From positions 56,682,668 through 56,746,667 of the forward strand of contig OY997647.1 of assembly GCA_963921795.1 (NCBI GenBank): a stretch of 64,000 nucleotides of DNA. Direction: 5' to 3'. Within the stretch, counting starts at the first letter, position 1; each line of letters opens with the position of its first letter. The notes beneath the pieces are model-generated. The model saw only the letters and a list, made by a program, of their open reading frames with translations, made no database searches and had not been told where the DNA came from. Shown here piece after piece: positions 49,724 to 62,600 of this stretch. The position numbers and the translations under genes are program-made. Origin of the DNA: Nannobrachium achirus (lineage: Eukaryota > Chordata > Actinopteri > Myctophiformes > Myctophidae).

Positions 49724-52700
49724 CGAGTCGTCCGCGTTTCGTTGTGAGAGGGTCGGTCCCCGTGAAAAACGCGTTTTGGCACGAAACGGTTACGTTTGGC
49801 GCGTTTGTGACGCCCCCTAAGGGTCAAAGTGGAAATGCTTTTGGGGATTCCTTGAGTATGCCACCCCCGACCTGTGGTTGAAATTCAGTGTTGCCGCGAC
49901 CTATTGTTTGTGATTTATGGCTGTTGTTTGCGAAACGTGCCCATCCCGCTAACTTTGGAAGCGCGTTACGAACGAACGGTACGGACTATCGAAATATCCT
50001 TTGACTATGTTCATCGCGTGGCTTCATAGATCATGTGTACCGGTTTTTAAGACATTTGAAGAAAATATGTAGGAAAAGGAGCAAAAAGTGTGTTTTGGAG
50101 AAAATTCAAGATGGCGGAAAATCGATCCTGGCGCAAATGGGCGGGGCCTATATGGGGAGATGCGTCTTGACCCAAGGAATCCAGGGAAAAAATAATTTTA
50201 ATTTTTCGACCTACGGTTCAACAGTTACAGGCCAAAACGTAAAGTTGGCCGTTATAGCGCCACCATGAGGCCGAGTGATGTCATTATTTTTTGATTAATT
50301 CTTACAATCATTATGAACCTCCTCTCCAAGTCTTGAAACTGTAGCCCCTATGGTTTGCGAGAGAAAAATAATTGAATGCGATTCCCATTATAAGTCAATG
50401 GGGAAAATTAATTCACTAATAAATTAATATCAATTAAACTATAGAACCTTTCTCTTAGCAACTTGATAGCACACCATTCCCGAGTAAGCCGGTCGATTTG
50501 ACATATGGCGCGAGTGTGTGGTGCAAAAACTGTGGGAGGAGTAGCGTGCCAAACTTTGGGGAAAAGTATGGACAGACTTAAGTAAATAAATATGAGCGAT
50601 AACAATAAGTCTGCCCATGCTATGCATAGGCACACTTAACTAGAATTGACAGAGTCAATTTTGACAAGTGTGCCTGCAGTGCAGCTCCATAAATGCGCGA
50701 CCTCGTGCAGCGGTTCGGACCGCGAGACCGTCCGCCGAGTCGTCCGCGTTTCGTTGTGAGAGGGTCGGTCCCCGTGAAAAACGCGTTCCGGCACGAAACG
50801 GTTACGTTTCGCGCGTTTGTGACGCCCCCTAGGGGTCGAAGTGGAAATGCTTTTGGGGATCCGTTGAGTATGCCACCCCCGACCTGTGGTTGAAATTCGG
50901 TGTTGACTCGACCTATTGTTTGTGATTTATGGCTATTGTTTGCGAAACGTGCCCCTCCCGCTAAGTTTGGAAGCGCGTTACGAACGAACGGTACGGACTA
51001 TCGAAATATCCTTTGACTATGTTTATCGCGTGGCTTCATAGATCAAGTGTACCGGTTTTTAAGACATTTGAAGAAAATATGTAGGAAAAGGAGCAAAAAG
51101 TGTGTTTTGGAGAAAATTCAAGATGGCGGAAAATCTATCCCTACGCAAATGGGCGTGGCCTATATCGAGAGATGCGTCTTGACCCAAGGAATCCAGGGAA
51201 AAAATAATTTTAATTTTCCGATCTACGGTTCAAGAGTTACGGGGCAAAACGTAAAGTGGGCCGTTATAGCGCCACCATGAGGATGAGTGATGTAATTATT
51301 TTTTGATTTATTCTTAAAATCATTATGAATCTCCTCTGCAAGGTTTGAAACTGTAGCCCCTATGCTTTGCGAAAGAAAAATACTTGAATGTGAATTTCTG
51401 CTTTCTCCCATTATAAGTCAATGGGGACAATTACGTTTTGCGCGTTTGTGACGCCCCCTACGGGTCGAATTGGAAACGCTTTTGGGGATTCCTTGAGTAA
51501 GCCACCCGCAGCCTGTGGTTGAAATTCATTGCTGACTCAACGTTTTGTTTGTGATTTATGGCTATTATTTGCAAAACGGGCCCCTCCCGCTAACTCTGGA
51601 AGCCCGTTACGAACGAATGGTATGGACTATAGACATATCCCTTGACTATGTTCATTGCATGGGTTAGTAGATCATGTGTACCCATTTTTGTGACATTTGA
51701 AGAAAATATGTAGGAAAAAATGCAAAAAGTGTGTTTTGGAGAAAATTTGAAATGGTGAAAAATCTTCCCATGTGCAAATTGGCGTGTCCTATATGGAGAG
51801 ATGCGTCGTGACCCAAGGAATCCAGGGAAAAAAGAATTTTAATTCTCCGACCTATGGTTCAAGAGTTACGAGGCAAGTGGTCCGTTATAGCGCCACCATG
51901 TGGCCAATTGGAAATGCTTTTGGGGATCGTTGAGTATGCCACCCCCAACCTGTGGTTGAAATTCAGTGTTGACTGGACCTTTTGTTTGTGATTTATGGCT
52001 ATTGTTTGCAAAACGGGCCCCTCCCGCTAACTTTGGAAGCGCGTTACGAACGAACGTAATGGACTATCGCAATATCCCTTGAGTATGTTCATTGCATGGG
52101 TTCATAGATCATGTGTACCGTTTTTTGTGCAATTTGAAGAAAATATGTAGGAAAAGGAGCAAAAAGTGTGTTTTGGAGAAAATTCAAGATGGCGGAAAAT
52201 CTATCCTGGCGCAAATGGGCGTGGCCTATATGGGGAGATGCGTCTTGACCCAAGGAATCCAGGGAAAAAAGAATTTTAATTTTCCGACCTACGGTTCAAC
52301 AGTTACAGGCCAAAAGGTAAAGTGGGCTGTTATAGCGCCACCATGAGGCCAAACGACACTATTATTTTTTATTTAATCCTTGAAATCATTATGAACCTCC
52401 TCTCCAAGTCTTGAAACTGTAGCCCCTATGGTTTGCGAGCGAAAAATAATTGAATGTGAGTTTTGGCAATTCCCATTATAAGTCAATGGGGGAAATTAAT
52501 TCACTAATAAATTCATATCAATTAAACTATAGAACCTTTCTCTTAGCAAGTTACTAGCACACCATTCCCGAGTAAGCCGGTCGATTTGACATATGGCGCG
52601 AGTGTGTGGTGCGAAAACTGTGGGAGGAGTAGCGTGCCAAACTTTGGGGAAAAGCATGGACATACATACATAAATATGAGCGATTGCAATAAGTTGCCAA

Positions 52701-54031
52701 TGCTATGCATAGGCACACTTAACTAGAATTGACAGAGTCAATTTTGACAAGTGTGCCTGCAGCTCGCAAAATGCGCGACCTTGTGCGGCGGTTCGGACTG
52801 TGAGACCATCCGCCGAGTCGTCCGCGTTTCGTTTTGAGAGGGTCGTTCCCCCTGAAAAACACGTTCTGGCACGAAACGGTTACGTTTTGCGCGTTTGTGA
52901 CGCCCCCTATGGGTCGAAGTGGAAATGCTTTTGGCGATCTGTTGAGTATGCCACCCGCGACCTGTGGTTGAAATTTAGTGTCTACTCGACCTTTTGTTTG
53001 TGAGTTAGGGCAATTATTTGCCAAACGGGCCCCTCCCGCTAAATTTGGAAGCGCATTACGAACGAACGGTACGGACTATCGAAATATCCTTTGACTATGT
53101 TTATCGCGTGGCTTCATAGATCATGTGTACCAGTTTTTAAGACATTTGAAGAAAATATGTAGGAAAAGGAGCAAAAAAGTGTGTTTTGGAGAAAATTCAA
53201 GATGGCGGAAAATCTATCCATACGCAAATGGGCGTGGCCTATATGGGGAGATGCGTCATGACCCAAGGAATCCAGGGAAAAAATAATTTGGTTTGCGAGA
53301 GAAAAATAATTGAATGTGAGTTTTTGCGATTCCCATTATAAGTCAATGGGGAAGCGTTACGTTTTGCGCGTTTGTGACGTTTGTGACGCCCCCTAGGGGT
53401 CGAAGTGGAAATGCTTTTGGGGATTCGTTGAGTATGCCACCCCCGACTTCAGGTTGAAATTCGGTGTTGACTCGACCTATTGTTTGTGATTTATGGCTGT
53501 TGTTTGTGAAACGTGCCCCTCCCGCTAATTTTGGAAGCGCGTTACGAACTAACGGTACGGACTATCGAAATATCCTTTGACTATGTGTCTCGCATGGCTT
53601 CAAAGATCATGTGTACCGGTTTTTAAGACATTTGAAGAAAGTATGTAGGAAAAGGAGCAAAAAGTGTGTTTTGGAGAAAATCCAAGATGGCGGAAAATCT
53701 ACCCATACGCAAATGGGCGGGGCCTATATGGGGAGATGCGTCATGACCCAAGGAATCCAGGGAAAAAATAATTTTAATTTTCCGAGCTACGGTTCAACAG
53801 TTACAGGCCAAAACGTAAACTGGGCTGTTATAGCGCCACCATGAGGCCAAATGACGCTATTATTTTTTATTTAATCCTTGCAATCATTATGAACCTCCTC
53901 TCCAAGTCTTGAAACTGTAGCCCCTATGGTTTGCGAGAGAAAATTATTGAATGCGATTCCCATTCTAAGTCAATGGGGAAAATTAATTCACTAATAAATT
54001 CATATCAATTAAACTATAGAACCTTTCTCTT
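49724..54031. repeat. 4,308-bp segmental tandem duplication, copy 2
   Basis: Starts at an abnormal junction where a linker breaks at tctctt and jumps to cgagtcgtccgcg, skipping roughly 280 bp of linker. It ends at the equivalent tctctt at 54031, after which the normal linker continues. These are the footprints of one unequal exchange or of a duplicated assembly segment. Confidence 0.9.
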
Positions 54032-54292
54032 AGCAAGTTAATAGCACACCATTCCCGAGTAAGCCGGTCGATTTGACATATGGCGCGAGTGTGTGGTGCA
54101 AAAACTGTGGGAGGAGTAGCGTGCCAAACTTTGGGGAAAAGTATGGACAGAAAGAAAGACCTAAATAAATATGAGCGAGAACAATAAGTGTCCCATGCTA
54201 TGCATAGGCACACTTAACTAGAATTGACAGAGTCAATTTTGACAAGTGTGCCTGCAGCGCGCTAAACGCGCGACCTCGTGCGGCGGTTCGGA

Positions 54293-55010
54293 CTGCCTGA
54301 GCACGCAAGTCCGGCTTGGTGCCGTCCCCCCACCTCGGCGCCTGACTCTGGCTGGAGCTTTACAAAAAACAAAAACAAAAAAAAAGCCAGCTGCTGAGCT
54401 GACCTGCGCAGCGTGCGTGCGTGCGTGCGTGCGTGCGTTCGTTCGTTCAGTGCAATGTGAATGCATGTGACTTAGGAAGATAGATAGATAGATACGTAAT
54501 AAACATGTTTTGGTACAAGCTCAACTAAAAGGAGATCCTAGTAATGTTTTTGGTTTATTTCCACAGGGAAGTCATTCACGAATGAACTAATTATTGATAT
54601 ATGACTGTCATAGGTATACAGTGTCATTGACAGTACAGTCACTGGTACAAGCTCAACTAAAAGGTGATCCTAGAAAAGACTAAGTCAGGGGGAAACAATT
54701 TAAAAAATAAAACAATAAAAACAGCCGATCTACAAGGCTGCATGTGGGCTTGTGGATCAGATGATAATACATTTTAATACTAACAATACTTTTACTCTTT
54801 GGCATTTTTACTTATACTCTTTGGTATTTTGAGTACATTTACTCAAATATACTTTTACTTCACAATGATTACTTTTGATACTTTAACAATACTTTTACTC
54901 TTTGGTATTTTTGAGTACTTTTACTCAAATATGTTTTACTTCATAATGAGTACTTTTATATTCTTAATGAGTACATTTACTTTTAATACTTCATTGATAC
55001 TTTGTGCCCT
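54293..55010. repeat. Insertion in the array: 5'-truncated copy 3 plus AT-rich tail
   Basis: Joins satellite sequence at ttcggactgcctgagc, the point just after the hairpin in copies 1 and 2, and then follows copy 2 closely (16,047-bp offset in its tail). The satellite resumes at 55011 with the same tgagagggtcg as at 38964. Confidence 0.87.
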
Positions 55011-58000
55011 TGAGAGGGTCGTTCCCCCTGAAAAACGCGTTCTGGCACGTAACGGTTACGTTTCGCGCGTTTGTGACGCCCCCTATGAGTCGAAGTGGAA
55101 ATGCTTTTGGGGATCTGTTGAGTATGCCACCCCCGACCTGTGGTTGAAATTCAGTGTTGCCGCGACCTATTGTTTGTGATTTATGGCTATCGTTTGTGAA
55201 ACGGGCCCCTCCCGCTAACTTTGGAAGCGCGTTACGAACAAACGGTATGGACTATCGAAATATCCTTTGACTATGTTTATTGCGTGGCTTCATAGATCAT
55301 GTGTACCGGTTTTTAAGACATTTGAAGAAAATATGTAGGAAAAGGAGCAAAAAGTGTGTTTTGGACAAAATTCAAGATGGCGGAAAATCTATCCATACGC
55401 AAATGGGCGTGGCCTATATGGGGAGATGCGTCATGACCCAAGGAATCCAGGGAAAAAATAATTTTCATTTTCCGACCTACGGTTCAAGAGTTACGGGGCA
55501 AAACGTAAAGTTGGCCGTTATAGCGCCACCATGAGGCCGAGTGATGTCATTATTTTTTGATTAATTCTTACAATCATTATGAACCTCCTCTCTAAGTCTT
55601 GAAACTGTAGCCCCTATGGTTTGCGAGAGAAAAATAATTGAATGCGATTCCCATTATAAGTCAATGGGGAAAATTAATTCACTAATAAATTAATATCAAT
55701 TAAACTATAGAACCTTTCTCTTAGCAACTTGATAGCACACCATTCCCGAGTAAGCCGGTCGATTTGACATATGGCGCGAGTGTATGGTGCAAAAACTGTG
55801 GGAGGAGTAGCGTGCCAAACTTTGGGGAAAAGTATGGACAGACTTAAGTAAGTAAATAAATAAACTAGAATTGACGGAGTCAATTTTGACAAGTGTGCCT
55901 GCAGCGCGCTAAATGCGCGACCTTGTGCGGCGGTTCGGACTGTGAGACAGTCTGCCGAGTCGTCCGTGTGTCGTTGTGAGAGGGTCGGTCCCCTCGAAAA
56001 ACGCGTTCTGGCACGAAACGGTTACGTTTCGCGCGTTTGTGACGCCCCCTAGGGGTCGAAGTGGAAATGCTTTTGGGGATTCGTTGAGTATGCCACCCCC
56101 GACCTGTGGTTGAAATTCAGTGTTGACTCGACCTATTGTTTGTGATTTATGGCTATCGTTTGCGAAACTTGCCCCTCCCGCTAACTTTGGAAGCACGTTA
56201 CGAACGAACGGTACGAACTATCAAAATATCCTTTGACTATGTTTATCGCGTGGCTTCATAGATCATGTGTACCGGTTTTTAAGACATTTGAAGAAAATAT
56301 GTAGGAAAAGGACTAAAAAGTGTGTTTTGGACAAAATTCAAGATGGCGGAAAATCTATCCATACGCAAATGGGCGTGGCCTATATGGGGAGATGCGTCAT
56401 GACCCAAGGAATCCAGGGAAAAAATAATTTTCATTTTCCGACCTACGGTTCAAGAGTTACGGGGCAAAAGGTAAAGTTGGCCGTTATAGCGCCACCATGA
56501 GGCCGAGTGATGTCATTATTTTTTGATTAATTCTTACAATCATTATGAACCTCCTCTCCAAGTCTTGAAACTGTAGCCCCTATGGTTTGCGAGAGAAAAA
56601 TAATTGAATGCGATTCCCATTATAAGTCAATGGGGAAAATTAATTCACTAATAAATTAATATCAATTAAACTATAGAACCTTTCTCTTAGCAACTTGATA
56701 GCACACCATTCCCGAGTAAGCCGGTCGATTTGACATATGGCGCGAGTGTGTGGTGCAAAAACTGTGGGAGGAGTAGCGTGCCAAACTTTGGGGAAAAGTA
56801 TGGACAGACTTAAGTAAATAAATATGAGCGATAACAATAAGTCTGCCCATGCTATGCATAGGCACACTTAATAAATATGAGCGATAACAATAAGTCTGCC
56901 CATGCTATGCATAGGCACACTTAACTAGAATTGACAGAGTCAATTTTGACAAGTGTGCCTGCAGTGCGCGACCTTGTGCAGCGGTTTGGACGGTGAGACA
57001 ATCCGCCAAGTCGCCCGTGTTTCGTTGTGAGAGGGTCGGTCCCCGTGAAAAACGCGTTCCGGCACGAAACGGTTACGTTTTGCGCGTTTGTGACGCCCCC
57101 TATGGGTCGAAGTGGAAATGCTTTTGGGGAAACGTTGAGTATGCCACCCGCGACCTGTGGTTAAAATTCAGTGTTGACTCGACTTTTTGTTTGTGATTTA
57201 TGGCTATTATTTGCAAAACGGGCCCCTCCCGCTAACTCTGGAAGTCCGTTACGAACGAATGGTATGGACTATAGACATATCCCTTGACTATGTTCATTGC
57301 ATGGGTTAGTAGATCATGTGTACCCATTTTTGTGACATTTGAAGAAAATATGTAGGAAAAAATGCAAAAAGTGTGTTTTGGAGAAAATTTGAAATGGTGA
57401 AAAATCTTCCCATGTGCAAATTGGCGTGTCCTATATGGAGAGATGCGTCGTGACCCAAGGAATCCAGGGAAAAAAGAATTTTAATTCTCCGACCTATGGT
57501 TCAAGAGTTACGAGGCAAGTGGTCCGTTATAGCGCCACCATGTGGCCAATTGGAAATGCTTTTGGGGATCGTTGAGTATGCCACCCCCGACCTGTGGTTG
57601 AAATTCAGTGTTGACTGGACCTTTTGTTTGTGATTTATGGCTATTGTTTGCAAAACGGGCCCCTCCCGCTAACTTTGGAAGCGCGTTACGAACGAACGTA
57701 ATGGACTATCGCAATATCCCTTGAGTATGTTCATTGCATGGGTTCATAGATCATGTGTACCGTTTTTTGTGCAATTTGAAGAAAATATGTCGGAAAAGGA
57801 ACAAAAAGTGTGTTTTGGAGAAAATTCAAGATGGCGGAAAATCTATCCTGGCGCAAATGGGCGTGGCCTATATGGAGAGATGCGTCATGACCCAAGGGAT
57901 CCAGGGAAAAAAGAATTTTAATTTTCCGAGCTACGGTTCAAAAGTTACAGCCCAAAACGTAAAGTGGGCTGTTATAGCGCCACCATGAGGCCAAATGACA

Positions 58001-59430
58001 CTATTATTTTTCCTTTAATCCTTGAAATCATTATGAACCTCCTCTCCAAGTCTTGAAACTGTAGGCCCTATGGTTTGCGAGAGACAAATAATTGAATGTG
58101 AGTTTTTGCGATTCCCATTATAAGTCAATGGGGAAAATTAATTCACTAATAAATTAATATCAATTAAACTATAGAACCTTTCTCTTAGCAAGTTACTAGC
58201 ACACCATTCCCGAGTAACCCGGTCGGTTTGACATATGGCGCGAGTGTGTGGCGCAAAAACTGTGGTCTGTGAAACGTGTCAAACTTTGGGGAAAAGCATG
58301 GACATACATACATAAATATGAGCGATTGCAATAAGTTGCCAATGCTATGCATAGGCACACTTAACTAGAATTGACAGAGTCAATTTTGACAAGTGTGCCT
58401 GCAGCGCGCTAAATGCGCGACCTCGTGCAGCGGTTCGGACCGTGAGACCGTCCGCCGAGTCGTCCGCGTTTCGTCGTGAGAGGGTCGGTCCCCGTGAAAA
58501 ACGCGTTCTGGCACGAAACGGTTTCGTTTGGCGCGTTTGTGACGCCCCCTAGGGGTCGAAGTGGAAATGCTTTTGGGGATCCGTTGAGTATGCCACCCCC
58601 GACCTGTGGTTGAAATTCAGTGTTGACTCGACCTATTGTTTGTGATTTATGGCTATCGTTTGCGAAACGGGCCCCTCCCTTTAACTTTGGAAGCGTGTTA
58701 CGAACGAACGGTATGGACTATCGAAATATCCTTTGACTATGTTTATCGCATGGCTTCATAGATCATGTGTACCGGTTTTTAAGACATTTGAAGAAAATAT
58801 GTAGGAAAAGAAGCAAAAAGTGTGTTTTGGAGAAAATTCAAGATGGCGGAAAATCTATCCCTACGCAAATGGGCGTGCCCTATATGGGGAGATGCGTCTT
58901 GACCCAAGGAATACAGGGAAAAAATAATTTTCATTTTCCGATCTACGGTTCAAGAGTTACGGGGCAAAACGTAAAGTGAGCTGTTATAGCGCCACCATGA
59001 GGATGAGTGATGTAATTATTTTTCGATTTATTCTTAAAATCATTATGAATCTCCTCTCCGAGGTTTGAAACTGTAGCCCCTATGGTTTGCGAGAGAAAAA
59101 TACTTGAATGTGACTTTTTGCATTGTCCCATTATAAGTCAATGGGGAAAAATTAATTCACTAATAAATTAATATCAATTAAACTATAGAACCTTTCTCTT
59201 AGCAAGTTACTAGCACACGATTCCCGAGTAAGCCGGTCGTTTTGACATATGGCGCAAGTGTGTGGTGCAAAAACTGTGGGAGGAGTAGCGTGCCGAAGTT
59301 TAGAGAGTGCGCTTGTAAAGTCAATACTAGAATTGACAGAGTCAATTTTGACAAGTGTGCCTGCAGCGCGCTAAATGCGCGACCCCGTGCGGCGGTTCGG
59401 ACTGTGCGTGAGACCGTCCGCCGAGTCGTC

Positions 59431-59658
59431 AAGGTACAGTACACTACAGCACAGTAAGCTACAGCACAGACAGTACAGAAGATACAGTACACTACAATAC
59501 AGTAAGGTACAGTACACTACAGCAGAGTAAGGTACAGTACAGTACAGTACAGTACAGTACAGTACAGTACAGAAGACAGAGTACAATACAGTACGGTACG
59601 GTACAGTACAATACAGTGCAGTAAAGTACAGCACAGCTCAATCGCAATGCCTGTGTCT
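59431..59658. repeat. ACAGT pentamer array inserted in a satellite linker
   Basis: Imperfect acagt repeats from 59431 to about 59640 plus an 18-bp non-repeat tail. It replaces the linker part between gagtcgtc and aaacgcgttc, so it substitutes for about 60 bp of linker. It is the same family as 23805-23962. Confidence 0.9.
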
Positions 59659-62600
59659 GAAACGCGTTCTGCCACGAAACGGTTACGTTTGGCGCGTTTG
59701 TGACGCCCCCTAGGGGTCGAAGTGGAAATGCTTTTGGGGATTCGTTGAGTATGCCACCCCCGACCTGTGGTTGAAATTCGGTGGTGACTCGACTTATTGT
59801 TTGTGATTTATGGCTATCGTTTGTGAAACGGGCCCCTCCCGCTAACTTTGGAAGCGCGTTACGAACAAACGGTATGGACTATCGAAATATCCTTTGACTA
59901 TGTTTATCGCGTGGCTTCATAGATCATGTGTACCGGTTTTTAAGACATTTGAAGAAAATATGTAGGAAAAGGAGCAAAAAGTGTGTTTTGGACAAAATTC
60001 AAGATGGCGGAAAATCTATCCATACGCAAATGGGCGTGGCCTATATGGGGAGATGCGTCATGACCCAAGGAATCCAGGGAAAAAATAATTTTAATTTTCC
60101 GACCTACGGTTCAACAGTTACAGGCCAAAATGTAAACTGGGCTGTTATAGCGCCACCATGAGGCCAAATGACGTAATTATTTTTTGATTAATTCTTACAA
60201 TCATTATGAACCTCCTCTCCAAGTCTTGAAACTGTAGCCCCTATGGTTTGCGAGAAAAAAATAATTGAATGCGATTCCCATTATAAGTCAATGGGGGAAA
60301 TTAATTCACTAATAAATTAATATCAATTAAACTATAGAACCTTTCTCTTAGCAACTTGATAGCACACCATTCCCGAGCAAGCCGATCAATTTGACATATG
60401 GCGGGAGTGTGTGGTGCAAAAACTGTGGGAGGAGTAGCGTGCCAAACTTTTGGGGAATTGCATGGACAGACTTAAATATATAAATATGAGCAAGAACAAT
60501 AAGTGTCCCCATGCTATGCATAGGCACACTTAACTAGAATTGACAGAGTCAATTTTGACAAGTGTGCCTGCAGCGCGCTAAATGCGCGACCTCGTGCGGC
60601 GGTTCGGACCGTGAGACCGTCCGCCGAGTCGTCCGCGTTTCGTCGTGAGAGGGTCGGTCCCCGTGAAAAACGCGTTCTGGCACGAAACGGTTACGTTTCG
60701 CGCGTTTGTGACGCCCCCTAGGGGTCGAAGTGGAAATGCTTTTGGGGAATCGTTGAGTATGCCGCCCGCGACCTGTGGTTGAAATTCAGTGTTGACTCGA
60801 CCTATTGTTTGTGATTTATGGCTATCGTTTGCGAAACGGGCCCCTCCCGCTAACTTTGGAAGCGCGTTACGAACGAACGGTACGGACTATCGAAATATCC
60901 TTTGACTATGTTTATCGCGTGGCTTCATAGATCATGTGTACCGGTTTTTAAGACATTTGAAGAAAATATGTAGGAAAAGGAGCAAAAAGTGTGTTTTGGA
61001 GAAAATTTGAAATGGTGAAAAATCTTCCCATGTGCAAATTGGCGTGTCCTATATGGAGAGATGCGTCGTGACCCAAGGAATCCAGGGAAAAAAGAATTTT
61101 AATTCTCCGACCTATGGTTCAAGAGTTACGAGGCAAGTGGTCCGTTATAGCGCCACCATGTGGCCAATTGGAAATGCTTTTGGGGATCGTTGAGTATGCC
61201 ACCCCCGACCTGTGGTTGAAATTCAGTGTTGACTGGACCTTTTGTTTGTGATTTATGGCTATTGTTTGCAAAACGGGCCCCTTTCGCTAACTTTGGAAGC
61301 ACGTTACGAACAAACGTAATGGACTATCGCAATATCCCTTGAGTATGTTCATTGCATGGGTTCATAGATCATGTGTACCGTTTTTTGTGCAATTTGAAGA
61401 AAATATGTCGGAAAAGGAACAAAAAGTGTGTTTTGGAGAAAATTCAAGATGGCGGAAAATCTATCCTGGCGCAAATGGGCGTGGCCTATATCGGGAGATG
61501 CGTCTTGACCCAAGGAATCCAGGGAAAAAATAATTTTAATTTTCCGACCTACGGTTCAACAGTTACAGGCCAAAACGTAAAGTGGCCTGTTATAGCGCCA
61601 CCATGAGGCCGAGTGATGTAATTATTTTTTGATTAATTCTTACAATCATTATGAACCTCCTCTCCAAGTCTTGAAACTGTAGCCCCTATGGTTTGCGAGA
61701 GAAAAATAATTGAATGTGAATTTTTGCTTTCTCCCATTATAAGTCAATGGGGACAATTTAATTCACTAATAAATTAATATAAATTAAACTATAGAACCTT
61801 TCTCTTAGCAAGTTACTAGCACACCATTCCCGAGTAAGCCGGTCGATTTGACATATGGCGCGAGTGTGTGGTGCAAAAACTGTGGGAGGAGTAGCGTGCC
61901 AAACTTTGGGGAAAAGCATGGACATACATACACTAGAATTGACAGAGTCAATTTTGACAAGTGTGCCTGCAGTGCGCGACCTTGTGCAGCGGTTTGGACG
62001 GTGAGACAATCCGCCGAGTCGCCCGTGTTTCGTTGTGAGAGGGTCGGTCCCCGTGAAAAACGCGTTCTGGCACGAAGCGGTTACGTTTTGCGCGTTTGTG
62101 ACGCCCCCTATGGGTCGAAGTGGAAATGCTTTTGGGGAAACGTTGAGTATGCCACCCGCGACCTGTGGTTAAAATTCAGTGTTGACTCGACCTTTTGTTT
62201 GTGATTTATGGCTCTCGTTTGCGAAACGGGCCCCTCCCGCTAACTTTGGAAGGCCGTTACGAACGAACGGTATAGACTATCGAAATATCCTTTGACTATG
62301 TTTATCGCATGGCTTCATAGATCATGTGTACCGGTTTTTAAGACATTTGAAGAAAATATGTAGGAAAAGGAGCAAAAAGTGTGTTTTGGAGAAAATTCAA
62401 GATGGCGGAAAATCTATCCCTACGCAAATGGGCGTGGCCTATATGGGGAGATGCGTCATGACCCAAGGAATCCAGGGAAAAAATAATTTTCATTTTCCGA
62501 TCTACGGTTCAAGAGTTACGGGGCAAAACGTAAAGTGAGCCGTTATAGCGCCACCATGAGGATGAGTGGTGTAGTTATTTTTCGATTTATTCTTAAAATC

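Noticed and set aside
59371-59634. ORF rich in Tyr, Cys and Val on the minus strand
   Set aside because: Translation of the ACAGT pentamer array.
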